Positions 8,754 to 18,448 of a stretch of DNA of 64,000 bases are shown piece by piece. Made by a program: the position numbers and the translations under genes. Each line of letters begins with the position of its first letter. Positions within the stretch are counted from its first letter, which is position 1. The stretch comes from RPQJ01 sp963726665. GTDB taxonomy: Bacteria > Pseudomonadota > Gammaproteobacteria > Steroidobacterales > Steroidobacteraceae. Below the pieces are notes generated by a model. The model worked only from the letters and a program-made list of their open reading frames with translations. It was not told the DNA's origin and made no database searches. The stretch is taken from contig CAVSDW010000021.1 of NCBI GenBank assembly GCA_963726665.1, positions 109,911 to 173,910 of the forward strand, in the 5' to 3' direction.

Positions 8754-9656
8754 ATGGGTCCCGCAACGACATCGTTTCGACGGCCGACGGCGCGGGTTCG
8801 GTGGCGGACGGCCGTTGCTGCGCTGCTGGCGCTCGCACTCACCGGCTGCGGCATCGGGCTCGTCTATCCGCGCCTCGACACCATCGGCGCGTATTACATC
8901 GAAGGGCTGGTCTCGCTGGACGACGCCCAGTCCGAGCGGCTCGACCAGCTGCTCGGCGTGAGCCTCGCCCGGCATCGCGCATCGGAGCTCGATCGCTACG
9001 CGGCTTTCCTGCGCGGACTGGCCGGGTCCGTCGAGGGCGGCTCGGATGCCGGAGAGTGGCAGGCGGCCGCACGCCAGGCCGATGCGTTCTGGCGCGACAT
9101 CGGCGCCGCGCTGGCCCCCGTCGCGATCGAGATCGGGCGCACGCTCACCGACGAGCAGGTCGCCGAGCTGCTCGCGAACCTCTCCGAGCGGGACGAGGAG
9201 GAATGGCAGGAGTTCGCCGACCGCACTCCCGCCGAGCAGCTCGCGCACAGGCAGAAGATGCTGCGGCGCGCCCTCGAACGGTTCACCGGCCGCCTCGACG
9301 CGCGGCAGCGGGCGCTGCTCGACCAGCATGCGGCAAGTACCGGTTCCATCATGCCGGAGTGGCGCGAAAACCGCCGCGCCTGGCGGGAGTCGCTCGCGGC
9401 CGCGCTGGCCGTGCGCGGCTCGGGCGAGGAGTTCGCACGGCGCATGATGCTGCTGGTCGCGCGCCCGGACGAACTCTGGACGCCGCAGTACCGCGCCGCG
9501 ATCGAGCGCAGCCGTTCGGAGACGATCGGGCTCCTCGCCGCACTCGACCTCACCCTCACGCCGGGCCAGCGCGACACTGCGCGTCGCAAGCTCGTCTCGC
9601 TCGCCGACGAGCTCGCGCACCTCGCGCAGACGGACGATCGGAAGCGGCGGGCATGA
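8754..9656 (+). CDS. DUF6279 lipoprotein
   Basis: 300 residues with a lipoprotein signal peptide (RTAVAALLALALTGC) and the family opening CGIGLVYPRLD. The rest is helical and charged, with repeated EERxx-type segments, and should sit in the periplasm anchored by the lipidated Cys. Function of DUF6279 is unknown. The stop overlaps the start of the first sulfotransferase (ATGA), so it may be the first gene of the sulfotransferase operon. Confidence 0.75.
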   Translation: MGPATTSFRRPTARVRWRTAVAALLALALTGCGIGLVYPRLDTIGAYYIEGLVSLDDAQSERLDQLLGVSLARHRASELDRYAAFLRGLAGSVEGGSDAGEWQAAARQADAFWRDIGAALAPVAIEIGRTLTDEQVAELLANLSERDEEEWQEFADRTPAEQLAHRQKMLRRALERFTGRLDARQRALLDQHAASTGSIMPEWRENRRAWRESLAAALAVRGSGEEFARRMMLLVARPDELWTPQYRAAIERSRSETIGLLAALDLTLTPGQRDTARRKLVSLADELAHLAQTDDRKRRA

Positions 9657-10339
9657 GCCAGTACGACGGCAAGATCTTCGGGATCGGCTTCTACAAGACC
9701 GGCACGACTTCGCTCTTCGAGGCGCTGCGTGTCCTCGGCTACGACACCGTGAACGGCGACACGCCCGGCAGCTACCCCGGGGCGGACGACGGTATCACGC
9801 TGATCCGGCAGATCGACGCGGGTGATTTCCACCTGCCTACATTCGAGATGTTCGATGCGTTCACCGACAACCCCTACTTCCGGATCTGGCGGGAGATCCA
9901 TGCCATGTACCCGGAAGCGCGCTACATCCTGACGACGCGCGACGAGGAGTCCTGGATCGCGAGCTGCACCAGCTTCTACCGTAACCGCCGCATCCGCCCG
10001 ATGCGGGCCTGGATGTTCGGGCCGCACGCGGATCCGTCGCGGGACGAGGAGAGCAGGCAGGCGTGGCTCGACGCGTATCGCGAACACAACCGGGCGGTGC
10101 GCGAGTTCTTCGCCACCCGACCCGGCGGCTTCCTCGAGCTCGATCCGACGCGCGAGCCCGGCTGGGACCGGCTCTGCGCATTCCTGGGCGCGCCGATTCC
10201 GTCGCGGCCCTGGCCGCACGCGAACCCGAGCGGACGCAGCCGTCCGTTGCGGGGCCTGTGGCGTCGGCTGCGTCGGGCGCTCGGGCTGGAAATGCGCCTT
10301 CCGGACGCGGGCACGCGACGCGACGAGGGTTCCAAGTGA
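9653..10339 (+). CDS. Sulfotransferase family protein (Sulfotransfer_4 type)
   Basis: 228 residues. The phosphosulfate-binding loop is IFGIGFYKTGTTSLFEALR at about residues 8-26 and the 3'-phosphate region is RYILTTRDEESWIASC. These bind PAPS; the acceptor is unknown. The C-terminal basic segment (LRGLWRRLRRALG) could associate with the membrane. Member of a chain of three sulfotransferase genes with four-base overlaps (ATGA here, GTGA next). Confidence 0.8.
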   Translation: MSQYDGKIFGIGFYKTGTTSLFEALRVLGYDTVNGDTPGSYPGADDGITLIRQIDAGDFHLPTFEMFDAFTDNPYFRIWREIHAMYPEARYILTTRDEESWIASCTSFYRNRRIRPMRAWMFGPHADPSRDEESRQAWLDAYREHNRAVREFFATRPGGFLELDPTREPGWDRLCAFLGAPIPSRPWPHANPSGRSRPLRGLWRRLRRALGLEMRLPDAGTRRDEGSK

Positions 10340-11202
10340 CGGGCCGCGCGGACCTCATCGCCTACGTGCACGTCATGAAGACGGGCGGCCAGACCATGTG
10401 CGACATCCTGCGGCAGTCCTTCCCCGGGCGGCACTGCGACCTGCAGGCGAAGGGCGCGGCCACGTCGGACGACCTGCGCTTCGCGCGGCGGTTCTACCCG
10501 AGGCTCAGGAGCATCGCGGGACACGGCATCGTGCCGCTCGGCGACCTTGCATCCGCCTGCGACTCGATCCGCTACTTCATGTTCCTGCGCGATCCGGTGG
10601 AGCGCTGCGTTTCGCATTACCAGTACCGTCGCAACAAGGACGAGACCTCGGGCTTCGAGGCCTGGCTCGCGAGGCACGCCAACTACCAGACGCGGTTCCT
10701 GTGCAGGACGCACGAGACCGGGGAGTCGTGGCCGGCGGTGGCGGATGCCGGCCGCGCCATCGAGGCGATCGATCGCAAGGTCGGGTTCGTCGGCCTGCAG
10801 GAGCGGTTCGACGAGTCGCTGGTGCTGCTCGCGCGCTGGGTCGACGATCCCGCATTCGACATCGCATACCGTGCGCGCAACGTCGCTTCCGCAAGCGAGA
10901 TCCGCAAGCAGATCCTCGACGACCCGAACATGGTGGAGATGATCCGCGCTCACCACGTCGAGGACGAAAAGGTGTATCGCCACGTGCGCGACGTCGTGTA
11001 TCCGCGGCAACTCGCGCTGTATGGACCGACGCTGGCCTCGGACGTGGCCGCGCTGCGGGCCCGGCTCCCGGCCCCGCAACGCAGGATCGTCGCAAGGGCG
11101 CTCGCGGCAGTGCGGCGCGGCGTGTTTTACAAGCCGCTCGCCCGCGCACTCGGCCGCCCACGGGGCGACCGCCGGCGCCGAAACTCCAGGGGGACACGAT
11201 GA
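10336..11202 (+). CDS. Sulfotransferase (Sulfotransfer_2 type)
   Basis: 288 residues from a GTG that overlaps the preceding stop (GTGA). AYVHVMKTGGQTMCDILRQ is the PAPS 5'-loop and FLRDPVERCVSHYQY the 3'-phosphate-binding segment of the PF03567 family, which sulfates carbohydrates. The GTG start is chosen because it gives the usual short lead of about eight residues before the first beta strand. An upstream frame extension would overlap the previous gene by 270 bases and is rejected. Confidence 0.82.
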   Translation: MTGRADLIAYVHVMKTGGQTMCDILRQSFPGRHCDLQAKGAATSDDLRFARRFYPRLRSIAGHGIVPLGDLASACDSIRYFMFLRDPVERCVSHYQYRRNKDETSGFEAWLARHANYQTRFLCRTHETGESWPAVADAGRAIEAIDRKVGFVGLQERFDESLVLLARWVDDPAFDIAYRARNVASASEIRKQILDDPNMVEMIRAHHVEDEKVYRHVRDVVYPRQLALYGPTLASDVAALRARLPAPQRRIVARALAAVRRGVFYKPLARALGRPRGDRRRRNSRGTR

Positions 11203-11885
11203 TCGTCAACCACCGCTACCGGTTCATCTTCCTCAAGACCAAGAAGACGGCCGGGACCAGCATCGAGATCGCGCTCTCGCGGTACTGCGACGGCAACGAC
11301 ATCCTGTCGAAGATCGGTCACAGGGACGAGCCGAAGCGCGCAGCGCTCGGCTACCAGGGGCCGGCCAACAACCTCGAGCCGGACGACGGTTCGCTGCGAT
11401 CGCGTTTCCGGCGCTGGCGCCACGGACCGCAGCAGCGGTACTGGAATCACATGCCGGCCCGCGAGGTTCGCGAGAAGATCGGCGCCGACACCTGGAACTC
11501 GTATTTCAAGTTCTGCTTCGAACGCAATCCCTGGGACCGCGCGATTTCCGCCTACCACTGGGAAAACCGCAGCAAGTCGAATCTCCCCGATTTCCACGAG
11601 TATCTCGGTGAACTCGAGCGCCGCGACCTGCTGTCGAACTACGACACCTACGCCATCGACGGAAAGATCGCGGTGGACCGCGTGTACATGTACGAGGACC
11701 TCGAGGCCAGCCTCGCCGACGTCGCGCGACGGCTCGGGCTGCCGGGCCCGCTCGAACTGCCCGAGGCGAAGCGGGGCGTGCGGCGGGACAAGCGCCCGTA
11801 CCGCGAGGTGTACACGGAGCGCGAGCGGGATTTCGTTGCGAAGGCCTGCGCGCGCGAAATCGCGGAGTTCGGTTACAGGTTCTGA
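11199..11885 (+). CDS. Sulfotransferase (Sulfotransfer_2 type)
   Basis: 228 residues, ATGA overlap with the previous gene. YRFIFLKTKKTAGTSIEIAL is the PAPS loop and CFERNPWDRAISAYHWE the 3'-phosphate site. Similar in size to, but divergent from, the two preceding enzymes, so the three probably have different acceptors. Converges on asnB, which ends 22 bases away on the other strand. Confidence 0.82.
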   Translation: MIVNHRYRFIFLKTKKTAGTSIEIALSRYCDGNDILSKIGHRDEPKRAALGYQGPANNLEPDDGSLRSRFRRWRHGPQQRYWNHMPAREVREKIGADTWNSYFKFCFERNPWDRAISAYHWENRSKSNLPDFHEYLGELERRDLLSNYDTYAIDGKIAVDRVYMYEDLEASLADVARRLGLPGPLELPEAKRGVRRDKRPYREVYTERERDFVAKACAREIAEFGYRF

Positions 11886-11906
11886 CGTGCGCGCGGCGCG
11901 CATGCT

Positions 11907-13643
11907 TCAGCCGTTCAGCTGCAGCCACCTCGCAAGCACGAGCATGAGCCACGCCCGGTCGAATCCGGGCTCGAAGGGCTTCTGCAGGATCTTCGCGTCC
12001 ATCAGCGTGCGCGATGCCTCGGCGACGCACGCGGTGTCCTCGGCGATCCAGCGCCTGACCGGAAGCCCGAAGCCGCTCTTCGGGCGTTCGAGATGGCCGG
12101 CCGGCAATCGTGAACGCATGAGTTCGCGCAGCACGAGCTTGCCGCGGCTCGTGCGCGCGTCCACCAGCAGCTGCGGGCTCAGGCCGAACGCGAATTCGAC
12201 CAGCCGATGGTCGAGCAGCGGTGGCCGCACCTCGAGGGCATGAGCCATGCTCGTGCGATCCACCTTGGTCAGCAGCCGGTCGGGCAGCGCGGTGTTGAGC
12301 TCGAGCCAGCGCAGCTGCTGGGTCGGGTGCAGGTCGTCACGCCAGTACGGACGGAACGACCAGAGGCGGTCATAGCCCTCGGGGACCAGGCCGGGCACCA
12401 GCAGTTCGTCCATCGCCGGCCCCACGAGTCCGCCGGTACGCGCCGCCGCCGCCTCGATGCCGGTCACGGTGCGTCGGTGCACGGAGCGCGCGAGCTTGCC
12501 GGACGGGTTCAGCAGCTTCGAGAGGATCGGCCCGAGCACCGGGAAGCTGCCCTGCTGCAGTTTCCAGTATCGCTCGTAGCCGCCGAAGAGTTCGTCGCCG
12601 CCCTCGCCGCTCAGCGCCACCGTCACCCGCTCGCGCGCCTTCTTCGAGACCAGCCAGCTCGACCACGCGGCGTTGTCGGCGAATGGCTCGCCGAAGCAGC
12701 GCGCCACGGTATCGATGGCCGTGCGAAGGTCGCCGGAATCCGCGAACGTCTCGTGGTGATCGGTGCCGAGATGCGCCGCGACGCTGCGTGCGGCGGCGGC
12801 CTCCGACTTCGCAGGGTTGTCCAGGCCGAGCGTGAAGGTGCTGACCTTGCCCGCGTAGTAGGTGATGGTGGCGGAGTCCATGCCGCCGCTCAGGAACACC
12901 CCGATGGGTACGTCGGACACGAGCTGCGAGGGCACGATCTCGCGCAGCAGCGCATCGAGGCGCTCCACCGCGAGCGGCATCTCGTCGATGACGGTGCCCA
13001 CGGCTGCGCTCCAGTAGCGCTGCACGGCGAGCCTGCCGTCCTCGAGCACCAGCGCGTGCGCCGGTGGAAGCTTCGCCATGCCTTCAAAGATGGTCTTGGG
13101 CGACGGAACGTAGCCGTACGTCATGTAGTCCACGACCGCGGTCCGGTCGATGCTGCCCTCGCAGGCCTGCCGCAGGGCGCCGAGCTCCGATGCGAACGCG
13201 AACGTGTCGCCGCGCATCGAGTAATGGAAGGGCTTGATCCCGAGGTGATCGCGCGCCGCGAACAGGCGCCGCTTGTCACTGTCCCAGATCGCGAACGCGA
13301 ACATTCCCTGCAGCCGCTCGACGCAGCGGTCGCCGTGCTCGCGGTAAAGGTGCAGCAGTACCTCCGTGTCGGAGTTCGACAGGAACGGACCGGGCAGCGT
13401 CGCGCGCAGCTCGCGATAGTTGTAGATCTCGCCGTTGTAGACGATCGAGAGCGGTCCCAGGCGCATGGGCTGATGCCCGGCCGGCGACAGGTCGATCACG
13501 GACAGTCGCGTGTGCGCGAGCGCTGCACCCGGTTCGCTCCAGACGCCCATGTCGTCCGGGCCTCGATGGTGCAGCGCCGCTGCCATGCGCCCCGCGAGTT
13601 CGACGTTCGCGCCGGGGCCGATCAATCCCGCAATGCCGCACAT
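11907..13643 (-). CDS. asnB: Asparagine synthase (glutamine-hydrolysing)
   Basis: 578 residues. Cys2 of MCGIAGLIG is the glutaminase nucleophile, followed by RGPDD and NGEIYNYRELR; the synthetase half has the ATP pyrophosphatase loop FLSGGMDSATI and SGEGGDELFGGY. It amidates aspartate or, in glycan clusters, another carboxylate. Its position beside a glycosyltransferase and opposite three sulfotransferases suggests a role in surface polysaccharide or peptide modification rather than general asparagine supply; that is inference from context. Confidence 0.88.
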   Translation of the reverse strand: MCGIAGLIGPGANVELAGRMAAALHHRGPDDMGVWSEPGAALAHTRLSVIDLSPAGHQPMRLGPLSIVYNGEIYNYRELRATLPGPFLSNSDTEVLLHLYREHGDRCVERLQGMFAFAIWDSDKRRLFAARDHLGIKPFHYSMRGDTFAFASELGALRQACEGSIDRTAVVDYMTYGYVPSPKTIFEGMAKLPPAHALVLEDGRLAVQRYWSAAVGTVIDEMPLAVERLDALLREIVPSQLVSDVPIGVFLSGGMDSATITYYAGKVSTFTLGLDNPAKSEAAAARSVAAHLGTDHHETFADSGDLRTAIDTVARCFGEPFADNAAWSSWLVSKKARERVTVALSGEGGDELFGGYERYWKLQQGSFPVLGPILSKLLNPSGKLARSVHRRTVTGIEAAAARTGGLVGPAMDELLVPGLVPEGYDRLWSFRPYWRDDLHPTQQLRWLELNTALPDRLLTKVDRTSMAHALEVRPPLLDHRLVEFAFGLSPQLLVDARTSRGKLVLRELMRSRLPAGHLERPKSGFGLPVRRWIAEDTACVAEASRTLMDAKILQKPFEPGFDRAWLMLVLARWLQLNG

Positions 13644-13658
13644 CGGCGTCTCACCTCC

Positions 13659-14705
13659 TCAGCCGGGCCGCCAGCCGAGGAGGCCGGCCTCCTCGAGGTC
13701 CGCCGGCCCCGTGTACCGCCGGGAGTCGGGCCCGTCAAAGCTGGCGTCGGACTCCAGCATCCTCGTCATCAGGTCCGCATACAGCTCGTACTTCTCGCTC
13801 TTGCCCGCGTACGACCTGAGTCGTATCGCCTCTTCGGTCTTCTGCGCGAGCCTGTGATTGAACTTGAAGTGAGCGAAGGCGAGCAGCACTTCGTCGGACG
13901 GCCGCACGTTGCTGCGGTGGGTGTCCGAGATCCAGACGCCCGGGCGCCAGCGCACGATCGGCGTCTTCATGGTGGCGGACTTCCCCGGTCGTCGCGGCAG
14001 CAGTCGGTTGACCCAGCGCGGCGCGATCGGCAGCGGCTCCGCGGCCAGCGTGATGCCGTAACTGCCGAAGAGGCGCCTCGACGCACTGCCGTTGATGCGC
14101 TTCGGCGCCAGGCCGCTGCGGAATTTCACCAGCGGGACTGCGTCGAAGTACGGATAGAGCCGGGCCAGGTCGCCGAACGTCCGCGGGTGGGGCGATCCCT
14201 TGAGATCGCTGACGGAATGCGGATAGAACTCCACCAGCGAGGCGACGACGGCGTCGATCCCCTTGCCGGTCAAGGCCCGGTACAGCGTCGGCAGGTCCGG
14301 GACCGCGCGCGGCAGCAGCAGGAACTCGTCCGCGTCCGCGTACAGGCCGAATTCCCCCTGGCAGTAGGTCTCCCCGATGACGCGCTTGAAGAACACGCCT
14401 GCACGGTCGCGACGGACCCGCCCGTTGGGCATGGTCACGGCGATGTCCATGCCGTACTTGAGATCCGAAGACAGCAGTACGCAGTCCGGTTGCGCCCGGA
14501 AGAACTCGATCGAGCCATCCGAGGAGCCGTCGTCGAGGATCAGGAACTGCTCGACGCCGAGCGCGCGGTAGTGGTCGAAGAACGCATCCAGAAAGAAACG
14601 CTCGTTCCTCATGATCGAGTAGAGCGTCACTTTCCCCGGGCACGCGCGGCCGTGCTCGACCACGAGTCGCCCGGGGAGGCTGTCGAACTGGACGGGCTCG
14701 TCCAC
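13659..14705 (-). CDS. Family 2 glycosyltransferase (Glyco_tranf_2_4 type)
   Basis: 348 residues. The region YSIMRNERFFLDAFFDHYRA followed by FLILDDGSSDGSIEF is the nucleotide-sugar binding start of the GT-A fold in this family, and YADADEFLLLP holds the metal-binding DxD. No membrane segment, so a cytoplasmic transferase. Starts 15 bases upstream of asnB on the same strand, probably co-transcribed. Confidence 0.78.
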   Translation of the reverse strand: MDEPVQFDSLPGRLVVEHGRACPGKVTLYSIMRNERFFLDAFFDHYRALGVEQFLILDDGSSDGSIEFFRAQPDCVLLSSDLKYGMDIAVTMPNGRVRRDRAGVFFKRVIGETYCQGEFGLYADADEFLLLPRAVPDLPTLYRALTGKGIDAVVASLVEFYPHSVSDLKGSPHPRTFGDLARLYPYFDAVPLVKFRSGLAPKRINGSASRRLFGSYGITLAAEPLPIAPRWVNRLLPRRPGKSATMKTPIVRWRPGVWISDTHRSNVRPSDEVLLAFAHFKFNHRLAQKTEEAIRLRSYAGKSEKYELYADLMTRMLESDASFDGPDSRRYTGPADLEEAGLLGWRPG

Positions 14706-14752
14706 CTTGAACCGGGGAGCGTGTGGCGCGGCCTGCGGCCGCGCCGCGCCCG

Positions 14753-16802
14753 CTACTCCGCTTCTTCCTGCGGCTTGAAGGCCGCCGCCAGTTCCTGCTG
14801 CCTGCGCGCCGGCACCGGGTCGTAGTGGCTCAGGTCCATGGTGTAGGTGCCTTCGCCGCCGGTGATCGCCTTGAGCCGCGAGAGGTAGTCCTGCAGTTCG
14901 GCGAGCGGCACGAGCGCCGAGATCTGCGCGCGTCCGCCGGCCAGCGTGTCCTGGCCGCTGATCCGGGCGCGACGCGTGGACAGGTCGCTCGTGACGTCGC
15001 CGATCGAGGATGAGGGCGTGCTGATCGAGACTCGCACGATCGGCTCGAGCACGATCGGCCCCGCCTCCTTGATCGCGCTCACGAAGGCCTTCTTGCCCGC
15101 GGCCACGAAGGCCACTTCCTTCGAATCAACGGCGTGATGCTTGCCGTCGTAGACGCTGACCCGCACGTCCTGCAGCTCGAATCCGGCGATCGCGCCGTCC
15201 ACGAGTACCTGGCGCACGCCCTTCTCGACGGCGGGAATGAACTGCCCCGGGATCGCGCCGCCGACGACGTCGTCCACGAACTCGAAACCCGCGCCCCGCG
15301 GCAGGGGCTCGACGCGCAGGTAGACCTCGCCGAACTGGCCGGCACCGCCCGTCTGCTTCTTGTGGCGATGGTGGCCCTCGGCCGGCCGCGTGATGGTCTC
15401 GCGATACGGCACGGCGGGCGGGCTGGTCTTCACCGCGACGCCATAGCGCTCGGTCATGCGCTGGAGCATCACGCGCAGGTGCAGGTCACCGAGTCCGTAG
15501 AGCACGGTCTCGTTCTGCGCGGTGTGGTGCTCGACGCGCACGCAGGGGTCCTCGGCCACCAGCCGGTGCAAGGACTCCGAGAGCTTCTGTTCGTCGCCGC
15601 GCTTCTCGGCGCGGATGGCGAGCCCGAGCATCGGCGGCGGGAAGGCCACGGACTTGAGGTGGTAGTGGTCCTCGTCGTGCGAGTCGTGCAGCACGGCGTC
15701 GAAATGCAGCTCGTCGATCTTGGGCACCGCACAGATGTCGCCCGGAATCGCCTGCGACACCTCGATGTGCTCCTTGCCCTGCAGCTGGAACAGGTGCGCG
15801 ACCTTGATGGGCTTGCGCGCGTCGCCTACGAAGAGCTGGGCGCCGGCTTTCACGGTGCCCTGATGCACGCGGAATATGCCGAGCTTGCCGACGAACGGGT
15901 CGATGGTGACCTTGAATACGTGAGCGACGACGTGCTTCGCGGGATCGGGATCGACCTTCGACCCGGACCGCTCCTTCGCCTTCGCCCTTGAGGAACGGCG
16001 GGGGATTGCCCTCGGCCGGGTTCGGCGCCAGCCGCACCAGGACGTCCATGAGCTCCTGGATGCCGACGCCGGTCTCGGCGCTGCAGAAGCAGATCGGAAC
16101 CAGGTGATCCTCGCGCAGTGCCAGCTCGAACGGGTCGTGCAGCTGCTCCGGCGAGATTTCCTCGCCCTGCTCGAGGTATAGCGCCATCAGCTTCTCGTCG
16201 ACCTCGACCACCTGGTCGATGATCTGCGTGTGCGCCGTCGCTGCGGACGAGAAATCGGTGGGCGTGCCCTGGGCCTGGAAGAAGCAGTCCACGACCGCCT
16301 TGCCTCCGTCGGCAGGCAGGTTGAGCGGCAGGCAGGCTTTGCCGAATGTCTCGCGGATCTCTTCGAGCACCTCCTCGGTGCGCGCATCCTTGCTGTCGAT
16401 CTTGTTGACGACGATGAGCTTGCACAGGCCCCGCGCCTTCGCGAAATCCATCATGCGCTGGGTCATCGCCTCGATGCCGTTCACGGCGCTCACCACGATC
16501 ACCGCCGTCTCCACCGCCTCGAGCGCGCAGAGGCTGCGGCCCAGGAAGTCGGGATACCCCGGGGTGTCGATGACGTTGACCCGCTTGCCCTGGGCCTCGA
16601 ATCCGCAGATTGCGGCATCCAGGGAGTGAAGCAGCGCCTTTTCCTGGGGATCGAAGTCGCACACCGTCGTCCCGCGCGCGAGGGATCCCTTGGGCCGGAT
16701 TGCACCGGATTGCGCGAGCAAGGCTTCGGCCAGAAGCGTCTTGCCCGCGCCAGCTTGGCCCACGAGGGCGATATTGCGGATGTCCGAGGTCGTGTAGGGC
16801 AT
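14753..16802 (-). CDS. Elongation factor G-like GTPase (FusA2 type), frame-disrupted
   Basis: About 683 residues. The GTPase domain has GQAGAGKT (G1), DTPGYPDF (G3) and NKID (G4); domains II to V follow, including GGAGQFGEVYLRVEP and the C-terminal domain ending near EEAE. The catalytic histidine after DTPG in classical EF-G is a tyrosine here, as in EF-G-like paralogs, so it is likely not the main translocase. The frame changes by one base at about 15965-15990 (FLKGEGEG on one side, VDPDPAKHVVAHVFKV on the other). Start ATG at 16802 with GGAGG seven bases upstream. Role in cells is not established for this paralog class. Confidence 0.78.
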
Positions 16803-16959
16803 TTTCTGCCTCCGTCGTACTTGCGTTTCCTGGTCGAAGCATAACCCCGTGGCCGCCCGGAGCCAGAGGCGTTTGCCGGGATTGGCTTCACGGCCGGATC
16901 AAGGTAGAAAGCCAGTACGCATGGCGGCTTGAGGGCCGCCCTCCCGGGGGGTATGGGGA

Positions 16960-18448
16960 ATGACGACGGGCAAACGCGCCTTGATCGTGGATGACTCGCG
17001 CTCGGCCAGGGTGATCCTGAGCCGTATGCTCGAGCAGCACGGGCTGGCGGTCGACACGGCTGAATCTGCCGAGCAGGCGCTCGAGTACCTGCAGGAGCAC
17101 CGTCCCGATGTGATCTTCATGGATCACCTCATGCCCGGGATGGACGGGTTCCAGGCGGTGCAGACGATCAAGAGCGACGCCCAGACCGCGACCATCCCCC
17201 TCATGATGTACACCTCGCAGGAAGGCGAGCTGTACGTGAGCCAGGCCCGTGCCCTCGGCGCGGTCGGCGTGCTGCCGAAGACCGTGCGCCCGGTGGACGT
17301 ATCGCGGGTCCTCTACCAGCTGCACCTGCTGCAGGATCGCAGGCAGGACCGCACGACGCTGTTCCGGCGTGGCGAACCCGCCGTCGAGTCCGCGTCGCAC
17401 GGCGCCCACTTCTTCTCGCCCGAGGCATCGCCCCCTGAGGACCGGGCGACTGCGACGGTCGACCCGGCCGCCATGGCGGTGCCGGTGTCGGCGGTGTCGT
17501 CCGCGGCGCTGGCGGAGCTCTCGTCTGGCCTGCGGCAGTCGGTCCAGCAGCTCGTCAAGGACCAGCTCGCGGAGCAGCGGCGCTTCGTGCTTGCAACCTT
17601 CGAGGCCTTCGCGCGCCGCCTCGGCTCCGAGATGAAGGAGCACGCGCAGAAGCCGCCGCCTCCCGCCGCCGTCGTCGAGCTGCCTCCGATCGAGCAGCCG
17701 CCGGCGCCAGTGGTGGCCGGTATGGGTCACGTCCCTGCTTGCCGTCATTCCGGCGTGCGTGCTGGGGTTCATGTACTGGCAGGAACTCGAGACCAGCCGC
17801 GAGATCGGGCGACAGGTCACGCGGCTCGAGATGCAGGTGGGTGAGCTGGCCAGGGCCCCGTCTCCGCCGCCGGCCGCGTCCCCGTTCCTGACCGCAGCGC
17901 CCGCCCTCGTGCTGCCGGGGGAGGCGGGCCCGTCGTTGGCCGCGACGTCGCCCGAAGCCGCGCAATCGGCGCCGGTTGCGGCACCTGCCCCGGCGCCCCT
18001 GCCGGTCGAATACGTGCCCTACGGCGACGTCCCGTTCGGGGGCACGCGTCTCGATCGCCTGCGCGCGCTCGTCGCGACCCTCGAGGCCAATCGGTTCCGC
18101 GGAAGGATCGTCGTGGAATACTCGGTCGGGGATTTCTGCCTCACGGGCAGCCCTTCGGAAGGATTCGACGTTGCCGACCCGTCTGTCCAGCTGAGGAAGT
18201 GCGACATCGTCGGCAACCCGTTCGATGACGCGCTTTCGCCGGCGCAGCACCAGTCGGTGGATTTCGCCAACTTCGTCGCGACCTTGAAGCGGCGCAGCGG
18301 CGGTGCGATCGCCGTCGACACGGTCAATGCCGGCCGCCGCAGCGTGGTCGAGTATCCCGAGCAGACGGAGACGACCACGGCAGGCGCGTGGAACACGGTC
18401 GCGGCCCAGAACAACCGCGTCGAGATCAGGGTGGTGCCTGCCGAGTGA
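16960..18448 (+). CDS. Response regulator with transmembrane segment and OmpA-like tail, frame-disrupted
   Basis: Residues 1-125 form a receiver domain: DD at 11-12, phosphoacceptor D55 in VIFMDHLMPG, and PKT as the conserved lysine. A helical linker (LRQSVQQLVKDQLAEQRRFV) leads to a one-base frame change near 17695-17716. Beyond it the protein continues RRQWWPVWVTSLLAVIPACV, a membrane helix with positive residues on the cytoplasmic side, a coiled-coil stretch, a proline/alanine linker and a C-terminal domain ending QNNRVEIRVVP, which resembles the tail of OmpA-like peptidoglycan-binding domains. A receiver domain tied to the membrane and periplasm is unusual. The next gene starts within its stop codon (GTGA). 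Confidence 0.65.

Noticed and set aside
12207..14825. Plus-strand open frame of 872 codons opposite asnB and the glycosyltransferase
   Set aside because: Both genes underneath have intact catalytic motifs; this frame is low-complexity antisense.
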